From Hydrogenophilus sp. (GTDB taxonomy: Bacteria > Pseudomonadota > Gammaproteobacteria > Burkholderiales > Thiobacillaceae), in contig DYFK01000007.1 of assembly GCA_020725265.1 (NCBI GenBank), forward strand, positions 57,408-121,407: a stretch of 64,000 bases of DNA, in the 5' to 3' direction. Under the pieces are notes generated by a model, which was given only the letters and a program-made list of their open reading frames with translations, was not told the DNA's origin and made no database searches. Below, piece after piece: positions 19,289-27,339 of the stretch. Numbering within the stretch: position 1 is the first letter of the stretch; each line of letters opens with the position of its first letter. Made by a program: the position numbers and the translations under genes.

Positions 19289-19690
19289 ATGGCCCCTCTG
19301 CCTTTTCTCGCCGGCCTGATTGCCGGCGCCGCGGCGGTCGCGGCACTGCGCAGCGACCGCGGGCGCGCCGTCATAAACGAAACCGGCCAACGCCTGCGCG
19401 GCGCCGTGAATGAAGCGGAGAGCGGCGTGCGCGCGGCGGCGGAAGCCGGTCTGGGCCTGCTGCGGCGCGGCGTGCCCGAAGCCACGGACGCGACGCCAGG
19501 CCAGCCCGCCGACGCCTCCGCGCCAAGTACCGAGTCCGAGCCCCCGTCCGCCACCACCAGGCCCACACGCGCACGCAAGCGCGCCACCCGTCCGGCCGCG
19601 TCGGAGCAGGCCGCCGCAGCCGAGGCGGACGCGAAACCCATGCGCCCGCGTGGCCGGCGCAAACCCGCTGGCAGCGATACGGAGGCATGA
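19289..19690 (+). CDS. Small glycine-zipper membrane protein with basic tail
   Basis: A 133-residue protein with an N-terminal alanine/glycine-rich hydrophobic segment (FLAGLIAGAAAVAAL, residues 6-20). An amphipathic helix follows (about 28-62), and then a long Pro/Ala/Arg/Lys-rich tail reminiscent of histone H1-like tails. The start is supported by GAAAGGAG 6 bases or more before ATG 19289. The architecture suggests a membrane-attached protein whose charged tail faces one side. It belongs to the operon with the P1B-ATPase. I do not recognise a named family. Confidence 0.65.
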   Translation: MAPLPFLAGLIAGAAAVAALRSDRGRAVINETGQRLRGAVNEAESGVRAAAEAGLGLLRRGVPEATDATPGQPADASAPSTESEPPSATTRPTRARKRATRPAASEQAAAAEADAKPMRPRGRRKPAGSDTEA

Positions 19691-19692
19691 CC

Positions 19693-20214
19693 ATGGCCAG
19701 AATCAAGGGACTCATGCGCGACGCACCCGCCAGTTTCGTGCGTGGCGCCATCGCCACCGGCATCGTCGCCGCCTTGCAGGACAAGCGCGGGGGAACCGAT
19801 CTCCTCAAGTCCGCCCTGCTTGGCGGCGCCGCATTGTCGACGGCGGTCACGGTGGAAGATTTGCTGTTCAACAAGGAGTGGAAAGTGGGCAAGAAAGCCA
19901 AGGATCTGGGCAAGGGGAAAGGCAAGGGCTGGAAGAAAAACGGCGGCGGTCTGGACATGGCCATGCTGGACGATCTGATGCGGCGTCAGCGCGCCGGCAC
20001 GCTGGCATCCCTGCCCGCCAGCCAGCAACTGCTGACCGGCGTCCTGATCGGCATGGCCGCCGCCTGGTTGCTGGGTGACGAGAAAATGCGGGGTAAGCTG
20101 ATGCGCGCCGGCATGCAGCTCTACACCAGCTTGGCCGGCGGCTTCGAGGAAATGAAGGAACAGATGGCCGACATCCAGGCCGAGATGGCGGCGGAGCGGA
20201 TGAGCGCGGAATGA
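19693..20214 (+). CDS. Hydrophobic small protein preceding the ATPase, candidate FezA-like
   Basis: A 173-residue protein with two hydrophobic stretches (residues about 15-50 and 115-140, the second QQLLTGVLIGMAAAWLLG). A lysine/glycine-rich linker (KKAKDLGKGKGKGWKKNGGG) joins them, and the end is acidic and methionine-rich. ATG 19693 has GGAGG at an ideal 7-base spacing; ATG 19687 is too close to it. It overlaps the ATPase gene by ATGA. In described ferrosome clusters a small membrane protein (FezA) is encoded beside FezB. The correspondence is inferred from position and hydrophobicity, not from recognised sequence identity. Confidence 0.55.
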   Translation: MARIKGLMRDAPASFVRGAIATGIVAALQDKRGGTDLLKSALLGGAALSTAVTVEDLLFNKEWKVGKKAKDLGKGKGKGWKKNGGGLDMAMLDDLMRRQRAGTLASLPASQQLLTGVLIGMAAAWLLGDEKMRGKLMRAGMQLYTSLAGGFEEMKEQMADIQAEMAAERMSAE

Positions 20215-22334
20215 TCCCGGCCACGGTTTCGCCGATCGCCGAACTGACGGTCGCGCATCGTCTGCGCGGGCGTGTCCGCTTCCGTTTCCGGGTGACGTCG
20301 GGCCAGGCCCTCGACGGCCGCGCTTTCGCGCGTGGGGTGGAAAACCTGTCCGGGGTTCATGCCGCCCGCATCAACGCCCGCGCGCGTTCGCTGCTGATCG
20401 AATTCGACGCCGAAGCCACCGACCCGGAACGCCTGCGCCATGACATTCTCGCCGGGCGAGCGGACGCGGGCACGCGTTCGATCCCGGATGCGCGCGACGC
20501 ACGCATCCGGGAACTGGCCGGCGTGATCGCCAGCGGCGCCCTGCTGGTCGGATCGGGCGCGCTCCCGCCCGGCCTGCGCACGCCGGCCACGCTGGCGGCC
20601 TCGATGCCGCTGTACGCCGAGGCGATGGATGACCTGTTCGCCGAAGGCATCAATTCCCACGTGCTGGAAGCGCTGGCGGTGGCGATCTCGACCGCCAGCC
20701 GCGACCACGGCGCAGCCAACACCACCATCTTCATGCTGGCCCTGGGCGAATACCTGGAAAACTCCATCGCCCGCCGGTCCGACGACATGCTGAGGAAACT
20801 GCTGCGCCCGGATACCGGCCTGGTCTGGATCGAAGTGGACGGCGTCGAAACCCAGGTCGCGGCCGCCGAGGTCGGTGTTGGCGCCACGGTGATCGTCGGC
20901 GCCGGCGCCACCATCCCGGTCGACGGCACGGTGCTGTCGGGCGAGGCTATGGTGAACGAAGCGGCGATGACCGGCGAAAGCGTGCCGATCAGCCGCGCGC
21001 GCGGCGATCCGGTGCTGTCCGGCACGGTGATCGAGGAAGGCCGCCTGCGCATCTATGCCGAGCACGTCGGCCGAGGCACGGCGGCGGCGCGCATCGCCGA
21101 TTACGTGGAACAGTCGCTTACCGCCAAGAGCAACACCCAGCTCGCCGCCTCGAAACTGGCGGACCATCTGGTGCCCGGCGTGCTCGGCCTGGCTGGCGCG
21201 TCCTGGCTGATCGCCGGCGACTGGCAACGCGCCGCCGCGGTGTTGCAGGCGGATTATTCCTGCGCCCTGAAGCTGGCCACGCCGGTGGCCTTCAAGTCGG
21301 CCATGTTCCAGGCCGGCAAGCGCGGCATCCTGATCAAGGGTGCCGACGTGCTCGAACGGCTGGCCGAGGCCGATACCTTCGTGTTCGACAAGACCGGCAC
21401 GCTGACCACCGGCCGGCTGGCGGTCACCGATTCGATCGCCTTCGACCGGCACTACACAGCCGATGACCTGATCGACCTCGCCGCCTCGGTGGAGGAGCAT
21501 TACTTCCATCCGCTGGCGCTGGCCGTGGTCGAGGCCGCGCGCCAGCATCACGGCCGCCACTTCGACCACAAGGAAGTGCAGTTCATCGCCGCGCATGGCG
21601 TCGCCAGCGTCATCGACGGCCGCCGCATCGTGGTCGGCTCGCGCCATTTCGTCGAGGACGACGAGGGCGTGCCGATCAGCGCCGCGCGCCGCAAACGTAT
21701 CGAGCGTCTATTCCGCGAGGGCAAGACGCTGCTGTACATCGGCTATGGCGGCCGCCTACTCGGTGTCATCGCGTTGAAGGACCGGTTGCGCGAGACCGGA
21801 GCAGCCACCCTCGCGCGGCTGCGCGCGCTGGGCGCCAAACGCCTGGTCATGCTCACCGGCGACCATCGCGAGCGCGCCACCGAGATCGCCCGCGAACTGG
21901 GGCTGGACGCATTCCACGCCGAACTGCTGCCGCACCAGAAAGCCGAGATCGTCGCGGACATGAAAGCCGCAGGCGCCAAAATCGCCTTCGTCGGCGACGG
22001 CATCAACGACGCGCCGGCGCTGGCCAGCGCCCACGTCGGCATCGCCATGGCCCAGGGCGCCGACCTCGCGCGCCTGACCTCGGACATCGCTTTGCTGGAA
22101 GACGGCATCGAACGCGTCGCCGAAGCCAAGGCGCTGGCCAACGCCACCCTGAAACGGATCGACACCAACTACCGCCTGACCATAGGCGCAAACAGCGCCA
22201 TCCTCGGCGCCGCCGCGCTGGGCTGGCTGTCGCCGGTGCTGGCCTCGCTGCTGCACAACGGCACCACCATAGGAATCCTGCTCAACGCCCTGCGTGGCGG
22301 CGCCGAGGCCACGTCGACCAGTCCGACTACCTGA
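20211..22334 (+). CDS. fezB: P1B-type metal ATPase with RxxGR N-terminus, FezB-like
   Basis: A 707-residue P-type ATPase. Visible motifs are TGES at 254-257, SCALK in the transport helix at 350-354, the phosphorylation loop DKTGT from D393, the P1B-specific HP at 433-434, and GDGIND at 595-600. The N-terminus has no CxxC metal domain. Instead it has an HMA-like fold with R-L-R-G-R at 17-21. An N-terminal RxxGR motif and an SCA-type transport motif (instead of CPC) are features I know from P1B-6 ATPases of ferrosome (fez) clusters, which load iron into membrane-bound storage granules. The gene is the last of four in its operon. Its stop region overlaps the convergent HMA gene by 8 bases. Confidence 0.85.
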   Translation: MIPATVSPIAELTVAHRLRGRVRFRFRVTSGQALDGRAFARGVENLSGVHAARINARARSLLIEFDAEATDPERLRHDILAGRADAGTRSIPDARDARIRELAGVIASGALLVGSGALPPGLRTPATLAASMPLYAEAMDDLFAEGINSHVLEALAVAISTASRDHGAANTTIFMLALGEYLENSIARRSDDMLRKLLRPDTGLVWIEVDGVETQVAAAEVGVGATVIVGAGATIPVDGTVLSGEAMVNEAAMTGESVPISRARGDPVLSGTVIEEGRLRIYAEHVGRGTAAARIADYVEQSLTAKSNTQLAASKLADHLVPGVLGLAGASWLIAGDWQRAAAVLQADYSCALKLATPVAFKSAMFQAGKRGILIKGADVLERLAEADTFVFDKTGTLTTGRLAVTDSIAFDRHYTADDLIDLAASVEEHYFHPLALAVVEAARQHHGRHFDHKEVQFIAAHGVASVIDGRRIVVGSRHFVEDDEGVPISAARRKRIERLFREGKTLLYIGYGGRLLGVIALKDRLRETGAATLARLRALGAKRLVMLTGDHRERATEIARELGLDAFHAELLPHQKAEIVADMKAAGAKIAFVGDGINDAPALASAHVGIAMAQGADLARLTSDIALLEDGIERVAEAKALANATLKRIDTNYRLTIGANSAILGAAALGWLSPVLASLLHNGTTIGILLNALRGGAEATSTSPTT

Positions 22335-22809
22335 GCAGGTTGCGGTGATGCACCCACAGATGCACACCGAGGGCGTGCAGGAAGAACATGCCGGTCCAGA
22401 TGTGCCAGCGTTTGGCGCCAATGGCGGCGAGCAGCATCGACACCGCCAGGCTTGCCAGCATGCCCTGTTTGGCCAGCCGGTTGGCGCGCACGCGTGGCGC
22501 GCCGCTACGCCTGGCCGGCCTGGCGACCGGCGAAGGCGCGCCGGTGTCGGGGGCCGTGGCGGAATCCGCCGCGGGCTCCGGCGCCAGACCGGCGAACGTG
22601 GCTTGACAACGCGCAAGGCAGTCCCGCTCCGGCAACCTGTCGACGTCGTAGGTCGCCAGCAAGCTGCCGGTACGCGCGTTCATGGTTACCGACAGGACCC
22701 CCGGCCAGCCTTCCACGACCGCGCCGAGCCGGGCCAGCCGGCTGGAGTCGCGCAATGCTGCATGACGCAGGCGTACCCGCCCGGGAATGGATGAAACGAC
22801 ACAGTTCAC
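22327..22809 (-). CDS. HMA-like domain plus C-terminal membrane region, FezC-like candidate
   Basis: A 160-residue protein from GTG 22809, chosen because GAGGA lies 7 bases upstream. Residues 1-75 form an HMA-like domain without CxxC (VVSSIPGRVRLRHAALRDS, then GVLSVTMNARTGSLLATYD). The C-terminus has two hydrophobic segments with a histidine-rich pattern: a WHIWTG start, FFLHALGVHLWVHH and then a basic end. Those histidines could bind heme or metal in the membrane. It is convergent with the ATPase gene (8-base overlap) and divergent from feo. Ferrosome clusters can include an HMA-containing FezC; the match is by architecture and context. Confidence 0.6.
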   Translation of the reverse strand: MNCVVSSIPGRVRLRHAALRDSSRLARLGAVVEGWPGVLSVTMNARTGSLLATYDVDRLPERDCLARCQATFAGLAPEPAADSATAPDTGAPSPVARPARRSGAPRVRANRLAKQGMLASLAVSMLLAAIGAKRWHIWTGMFFLHALGVHLWVHHRNLLR

Positions 22810-22830
22810 TTGAAGATCCTCAGTCCATGA

Positions 22831-22850
22831 GGCTGGCGGTTTCGCCAGCC
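22831..22850 (-). promoter_or_regulatory. Leader hairpin containing the CCAGCC motif before the FezC-like gene
   Basis: A perfect 8-base stem GGCTGGCG/CGCCAGCC with a 4-base loop (GTTT on plus, AAAC on minus), ending 22 bases before the GTG start. It presents both the leader motif and its complement in one RNA. Confidence 0.4.
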
Positions 22851-22927
22851 GACACCCGATCACGCGCGGCATATCGCGCCCGGCCTACCCCGCCAGCTAT
22901 TTTTTCCTGACCGGCTTGTATTCTATA

Positions 22928-22942
22928 TGAGAATGGTTATTA
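22928..22942. promoter_or_regulatory. Fur-box-like sequence between FezC-like gene and feo
   Basis: TGAGAATGGTTATTA matches the 7-1-7 Fur pattern TGATAATnATTATCA at 11 of 14 informative positions, inside a strikingly AT-rich patch. It lies about 120 bases before the minus-strand GTG and 215 before feoA, so it can serve both directions. The rest of 22810-23156 is leader sequence. Confidence 0.6.
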
Positions 22943-22971
22943 TATAAATAAACGGACATCGAGGTTCGCAT

Positions 22972-23157
22972 ATGGACTTCAATCCACGGGGTTCCGCGCC
23001 TGATCCTCCTTGTCCGTCGCGCCAGCCAGCCATGCCCGATCACACGGCAAGCCAGCCCCCGCAGCCCTTGCAGCCTTGTTTCGTCGAGGTGATGTTCCGA
23101 ATGCGCGCTTGCCGAAAACCCATCCTGATGTCGCTTCCTTCCGGGAGGCCGACGTGA
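22972..23157 (+). CDS. Possible leader peptide overlapping feoA
   Basis: A 61-codon open frame starting ATG 22972 with GAGG 8 bases upstream. It ends in TGATG shared with the feoA start. Composition is proline/arginine-rich and it has no recognised domain. It contains both AGCCAGCC copies of the feo leader. It could be a translated leader coupling into feoA, or simply an open frame in a high-GC 5' region. I rate the second as at least as likely. Confidence 0.3.
   Translation: MDFNPRGSAPDPPCPSRQPAMPDHTASQPPQPLQPCFVEVMFRMRACRKPILMSLPSGRPT
23021..23055 (+). promoter_or_regulatory. AGCCAGCC motifs in the feo leader
   Basis: GCCAGCCAGCC at 23021-23031 and AGCCAGCC at 23048-23055, about 100-135 bases before feoA and roughly 80 bases after the Fur-like box. 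Confidence 0.4.
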
Positions 23158-23402
23158 TGCGCGCGCCGTTCCCGCTGAGCATGGCCGGTGAAGGTGTCCG
23201 CGTGCGCATCGTCGCCCTGCGCGGCGGCGCCGGGTTGGACAAGCGCATGACCGAGATGGGCCTCAACGTCGGCGGCGAAGTCACCGTGCGCCAGCGCCAG
23301 GGCGGTGGCGGCCTGGTGGTGAGCCGTGGCGAGACCCGCTATGCGCTGGGCGCGGGCATGGCGCACAAGGTGATGGTGGAGATGGTGGGGAGTAGGGAGT
23401 AG
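23157..23402 (+). CDS. feoA: Ferrous iron transport protein A, first copy
   Basis: An 81-residue SH3-like cytoplasmic protein that assists FeoB. The FeoA core is visible: a short opening MRAPFPLSMAGEGVRVRIVA, then LDKRMTEMGLNVGGEVTVRQRQ and RYALGAGMAHKVMVEMV. ATG 23157 has GGGAGG about 8 bases upstream. It differs from the second FeoA (23489) in its longer N-terminus and GGGGLVVSRGETRYALG segment, so the copies are diverged paralogues and not a recent duplication. Confidence 0.88.
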   Translation: MRAPFPLSMAGEGVRVRIVALRGGAGLDKRMTEMGLNVGGEVTVRQRQGGGGLVVSRGETRYALGAGMAHKVMVEMVGSRE

Positions 23403-23471
23403 GCAGTGGGAAGTGGGAAGTAGGGCCGGGGAAGTCATGGTCTTCCCTACTCCCCACTTCCCACTATCCAC
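23399..23471. repeat. Inverted repeat between the two feoA genes
   Basis: Arms at 23399-23425 and 23445-23471 match at 23 of 27 positions (core GTGGGAAGTGGG), with a 19-base loop. There is no T-run. It would form a stable hairpin in the feo message between the two feoA frames and could protect or process it. Confidence 0.6.
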
Positions 23472-23488
23472 TCTCTGGAAGTAACGAC

Positions 23489-23716
23489 ATGACCCTCAAG
23501 GATCTGCGAGTCGGCGACCGTGCCCGTGTGGCTGGGTTTCTCGAAGGTGGCGGTGCCTATCGCCGCAAGCTCCTGTCGATGGGACTGACGCCGGGTGCCG
23601 AAATCAGCGTGACCCGGGTCGCGCCGATGGGCGATCCGGTCGAAATCCGGGTGCGCGGCTTCGCGCTCTCGGTTCGCCGCGACGAGGCGGAAGTGTTATC
23701 GGTGGAGAAACTGTGA
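23489..23716 (+). CDS. feoA: Ferrous iron transport protein A, second copy
   Basis: A 75-residue FeoA with the compact classical form: MTLKDLRVGDRARVAGF, AYRRKLLSMGLTPGAEI, then VAPMGDPVEIRVRGFALSVRRDEA. The stop overlaps the feoB start region (TGATG/GTGATG), giving translational coupling to feoB. GGAAG-type sequence lies upstream of its ATG. This copy is the likelier direct FeoB partner. Confidence 0.92.
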   Translation: MTLKDLRVGDRARVAGFLEGGGAYRRKLLSMGLTPGAEISVTRVAPMGDPVEIRVRGFALSVRRDEAEVLSVEKL

Positions 23717-26043
23717 TGACCCAGGAAACCCATGTCATCGGCCTGGTCGGCAACCCCAACTGCGGCAAGACCACGCTGTTCAACACGCTCACCGGCTCCA
23801 AACAGCGGGTCGGCAACTGGCCGGGCGTCACCGTCGAGAAGAAGGTTGGCGAATACCGCCAGGGCGGGGTCCGGGTCGAGGTGGTCGATCTACCCGGCAC
23901 TTATTCGCTCGACGTGGTCGACCGCGCCGTCTCGCTCGACGAGAAGGTCGCGCGCGATTACGTGCATGCCAATGAAGCCGATCTGATCGTCAATATCGTC
24001 GACGCCGCCAACCTGGAGCGGAACCTCTACCTGACCAGCCAGCTGGCCGAGATGCGGGTGCCGATGCTGGTGGTGCTGAACATGGTCGACGTCGCCGAGG
24101 CCAAGGGCATGAAGGTCGACGCCGAGGCGCTGTCGCGCCAGCTCGGTTGCCCGGTGGTGCCGGTGGTGGCTTCGGAAGGCATCGGCATCGACACCCTCAA
24201 GGCGGCGATACGCCGGGCCGTGACCGAACAGCCGCGCGCGACCACGACAATCGAATATGGCGCGGATATGGAGCGGGTCGTGACCGAACTGGCGACGCGT
24301 CTGCAAGACAGCGTCGGGCATGGCGGCGTGGCGCCGCGCTGGCTGGCCGCGCGTCTACTGGAAGGCGACGATCTGGCGCGTCAGGCGGCTGGCCCCGAAC
24401 TGGCCGATGAAGCCGCGCGGCGCGCCGACGAACTGGGCGACGACATCGACATCCTGGTCGCCGACGCCCGCTACGGCCTGGCCAACCGCGTCGCCAACGC
24501 GGCGGTGACGGTGACCGGCCAGGTGACCCGCGACCTCACCGACCGCATCGACCGGGTGGTGCTCAACCGCGCGCTGGGCATCCCCGTCTTCCTGCTGATG
24601 ATGTACCTGATGTTCATGTTCACCATCAACATCGGTGGCGCCTTCATCGACTTCTTCGACCAGGCCGCCGGCGCCGTCTTCGTGGACGGCTTCGGCGCCC
24701 TGCTGGCCGGGCTGGGCGCGCCGGAATGGCTGGTGGTCGGCCTGGCCAACGGCATCGGCGGCGGCTTGCAGACCGTGGCGACGTTCATCCCGGTGATCGG
24801 TTTCCTCTACCTGTTCCTGTCGGTGCTGGAGGATTCCGGCTACATGGCCCGGGCCGCCTTCGTCATGGACCGCTTCATGCGCTGGGTGGGGCTGCCCGGA
24901 AAATCCTTCGTGCCGCTGATCGTCGGCTTCGGCTGCAACGTGCCGGCGATCATGGCCACCCGCACGCTCGAACATCGGCGCGACCGCCTGATGACCATCG
25001 CCATGGCGCCCTTCATGTCCTGCGGCGCGCGCCTGCCGGTGTACGTGCTGTTCGCCGCCGCCTTCTTCCCGCAAGGGGCGCAGAACGTGGTGTTCGGCCT
25101 GTATCTCATCGGCATCGCCGTGGCCGTGCTCACCGGCCTGGTGCTCAAGAACACCCTCCTGAAAGGCGAGGCGACGCCGTTCATCATGGAACTGCCGCCT
25201 TACCACCTGCCGACGCTGAAGGGCATCCTGATCCATGCCTGGGACCGCCTGAAGAGCTTCATCGTGCGCGCCGGCCGCATCATCGTGCCCATGGTGCTGG
25301 TGCTCAACTTCCTCAACGCCGTCGGCACCGACGGCAGCTTCGGCAACGAGGACAGCGACAAGTCCATGCTGGCGGAGGTTGGCCGCGGCATCGCGCCAGC
25401 CTTCTCGCCCATGGGCCTGACCGAGGAGAACTGGCCCGCCGCCGTGGGCATCTTCACCGGCGTGCTGGCCAAGGAAGCGGTGGTGGGCACCCTGAACGCC
25501 GCCTACAGCGCGCTGGCGGAGCAGGATGCCGGAGAAGCCGGCGAGGAAGAAGAAGCCTTTAATCTGGGGGACGCGCTCGGCGCCGCCATCGCCACCATCC
25601 CGGCCAATCTGGCCGACGCCCTCGGCGCCTGGGCCGACCCGCTCGGCCTCGCCTCCGTGGATGCCAGCGACCCGGACGTCGTCGCCGAGGAGCAGGAAAT
25701 CTCCACCGGCACCTTCGGCGCCATGGCGGCGCGCTTCGATGGCGCCGCCGGGGCTTTCGCCTACCTACTGTTCATCCTGCTGTACTTCCCGTGCACCGCC
25801 GCCATCGCCGCCGTGTACCAGGAATCCGGCGCGCGCTGGACCGCCTTCGTGGCGATGTGGACCACCGGCCTCGGCTACGGCCTTGCCACGCTGTATTACC
25901 AGGCGGCTAACTTCGGCCGAGACCCGGCGCTTGCCAGCCTTTGGATCGGCATCGTGCTGACCGGCTTCGCGGCGGCCTTCCTGATCCTGCGCCGGCTGGG
26001 CAGGGACGATGCCGCGCCCCTGCCGGCGCCGCAAAAGGCCTGA
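23716..26043 (+). CDS. feoB: Ferrous iron transport protein B
   Basis: A 775-residue inner-membrane Fe(II) transporter. The N-terminal G-domain has G1 GNPNCGKTT (residues 12-20), G3 DLPGTYSL and G4 LNMVD, followed by a helical GDI-like spacer. The membrane part follows with Gate/Core motifs such as ARAAFVMDRFMRWVGLPGKSF, GFGCNVPAIMATRT (conserved Cys) and the later KEAVVGTL. ATG 23716 is preferred over GTG 23713 by spacing to GGAG. It lies in feoA-feoA-feoB-feoC order and 11 bases before feoC. Confidence 0.97.
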   Translation: MTQETHVIGLVGNPNCGKTTLFNTLTGSKQRVGNWPGVTVEKKVGEYRQGGVRVEVVDLPGTYSLDVVDRAVSLDEKVARDYVHANEADLIVNIVDAANLERNLYLTSQLAEMRVPMLVVLNMVDVAEAKGMKVDAEALSRQLGCPVVPVVASEGIGIDTLKAAIRRAVTEQPRATTTIEYGADMERVVTELATRLQDSVGHGGVAPRWLAARLLEGDDLARQAAGPELADEAARRADELGDDIDILVADARYGLANRVANAAVTVTGQVTRDLTDRIDRVVLNRALGIPVFLLMMYLMFMFTINIGGAFIDFFDQAAGAVFVDGFGALLAGLGAPEWLVVGLANGIGGGLQTVATFIPVIGFLYLFLSVLEDSGYMARAAFVMDRFMRWVGLPGKSFVPLIVGFGCNVPAIMATRTLEHRRDRLMTIAMAPFMSCGARLPVYVLFAAAFFPQGAQNVVFGLYLIGIAVAVLTGLVLKNTLLKGEATPFIMELPPYHLPTLKGILIHAWDRLKSFIVRAGRIIVPMVLVLNFLNAVGTDGSFGNEDSDKSMLAEVGRGIAPAFSPMGLTEENWPAAVGIFTGVLAKEAVVGTLNAAYSALAEQDAGEAGEEEEAFNLGDALGAAIATIPANLADALGAWADPLGLASVDASDPDVVAEEQEISTGTFGAMAARFDGAAGAFAYLLFILLYFPCTAAIAAVYQESGARWTAFVAMWTTGLGYGLATLYYQAANFGRDPALASLWIGIVLTGFAAAFLILRRLGRDDAAPLPAPQKA

Positions 26044-26054
26044 GGGGAGGGCGC

Positions 26055-26279
26055 ATGATCCTGTCCCGCGTCAGCGACTATCTTCGGGAGCGCCACCGCG
26101 CCAGCGTCATCGACATGGCCCACGGCCTGGACGCCACGCCGGAGGCCCTCAAGGGCATGCTCGCCATCCTGGAGCGCAAGGGCCGTGTGCGCCGCCTGCC
26201 GGCGGGCACCGGCTGCGGCAGCGGTTGCTGCAAGTGCGATCCGGCCACGCTGGAGATGTACGAATGGGTGGCCGATTAG
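26055..26279 (+). CDS. feoC: FeoC-like winged-helix protein with cysteine cluster
   Basis: A 74-residue protein. It has a small winged helix (MILSRVSDYLRERHRASVIDM, then LKGMLAILERKGRVRRLP) followed by a cysteine-rich segment CGSGCCKC. FeoC proteins of this type carry an Fe-S cluster and tune FeoB stability. It has GAGGGGAGGG immediately upstream and follows feoB by 11 bases, completing the feo operon. Confidence 0.88.
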   Translation: MILSRVSDYLRERHRASVIDMAHGLDATPEALKGMLAILERKGRVRRLPAGTGCGSGCCKCDPATLEMYEWVAD

Positions 26280-26376
26280 GCGTCCGCGAACCTCCATCCG
26301 TCAGGGCAACGCGACCCCTCTGGAAAACCGGGCCGCGATGCGCTAAACCAGACCGCATCGAATTCCCTAGTCCGTC

Positions 26377-27339
26377 ATGCCCACCCACGATCTGAAACTC
26401 TGGCAGCACGCCCACGACTTCGGCACCGAGGCCGATCGCCATGCCGAACGGCGCACCCGCTGGGTGGTGGGGCTGACCTTCGTCACCATGCTGGCGGAGC
26501 TGGTGGCTGGCTGGCTGACCGGCTCCATGGCCCTGATGGCGGATGCCTGGCACATGGCCAGCCACGTCGGCGCCCTCGGCCTGGCAGCCTTCGCCTACGG
26601 CTTCGCCCGTCGCCATGCCGGTGACGCCCGCTATACCTTCGGCACCGGCAAGGTCACCGCCCTGGCCGGCTATACCAGCGCGCTGCTGCTTGGCGTGGTG
26701 GCCTTCTGGATGGTCTGGGAATCGCTCCAGCGTCTGGTCGAGCCGGTGGCCATCCGTTATGCCGAAGCCATGGCGGTGGCGACCCTGGGCCTGACCGTGA
26801 ACCTGCTCAGCGCCTGGCTGCTGGGTCATGACCATCACCACGATCACGACCATCATCACGATCGCGACCATCACCACGGCCACGAGCATGTCGACCACAA
26901 CCTCAAGGCCGCCTACCTGCACGTCCTCGCCGATGCCCTGACCTCGGTGCTGGCCATCGTCGCCCTGGCCGGCGGCATGGTGTATGGCTGGAATTTCCTC
27001 GATCCGGTCATGGGGCTGGTGGGCGCCGCCGTGGTCAGCCGCTGGGCCTGGGGCCTGGCCCGGGACAGCGCGGCGGTGCTGCTGGACGCCGAGGACCATG
27101 AACCGGTGGCGGCGGAAATCCGGCGCGTCATCGAATCCGAAGCCGACCACGAGGTGGCCGACCTGCACGTATGGCGGGTCGGCCCCGCCAGCCGGGCCTG
27201 CATCGTCTCTCTGGTGAGCCATGCGCCCCATCCGGCCGAACATTACCGCGCGCGGCTGGCGGCCATTCCCGGCCTCGACCACGTCACGGTGGAAATCCAC
27301 CACTGCCGCGACAGTCGTTGTCGCGTCGAAGCGGCGTGA
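26377..27339 (+). CDS. dmeF: Cation diffusion facilitator, DmeF type
   Basis: A 320-residue six-helix CDF exporter using the proton gradient. The TM2 metal site reads DAWHMASH, with His where ZitB/YiiP have Asp, and the TM5 site reads HVLADALTS. GDARYTFGTGKV is a DmeF hallmark. The loop between TM4 and TM5 is very rich in His/Asp (residues about 150-170). DmeF proteins export Co(II)/Ni(II). The location just after feo and fez makes Fe(II) or co-imported metals plausible, but that is inference. The start ATG is 97 bases after feoC and may have its own promoter. Confidence 0.9.
   Translation: MPTHDLKLWQHAHDFGTEADRHAERRTRWVVGLTFVTMLAELVAGWLTGSMALMADAWHMASHVGALGLAAFAYGFARRHAGDARYTFGTGKVTALAGYTSALLLGVVAFWMVWESLQRLVEPVAIRYAEAMAVATLGLTVNLLSAWLLGHDHHHDHDHHHDRDHHHGHEHVDHNLKAAYLHVLADALTSVLAIVALAGGMVYGWNFLDPVMGLVGAAVVSRWAWGLARDSAAVLLDAEDHEPVAAEIRRVIESEADHEVADLHVWRVGPASRACIVSLVSHAPHPAEHYRARLAAIPGLDHVTVEIHHCRDSRCRVEAA

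Noticed and set aside
26828-26891. Short tandem CAT/CAC-rich repeat resembling a repeat array
   Set aside because: It is the coding sequence of the His/Asp-rich loop of the CDF exporter, not a CRISPR or DNA repeat element.
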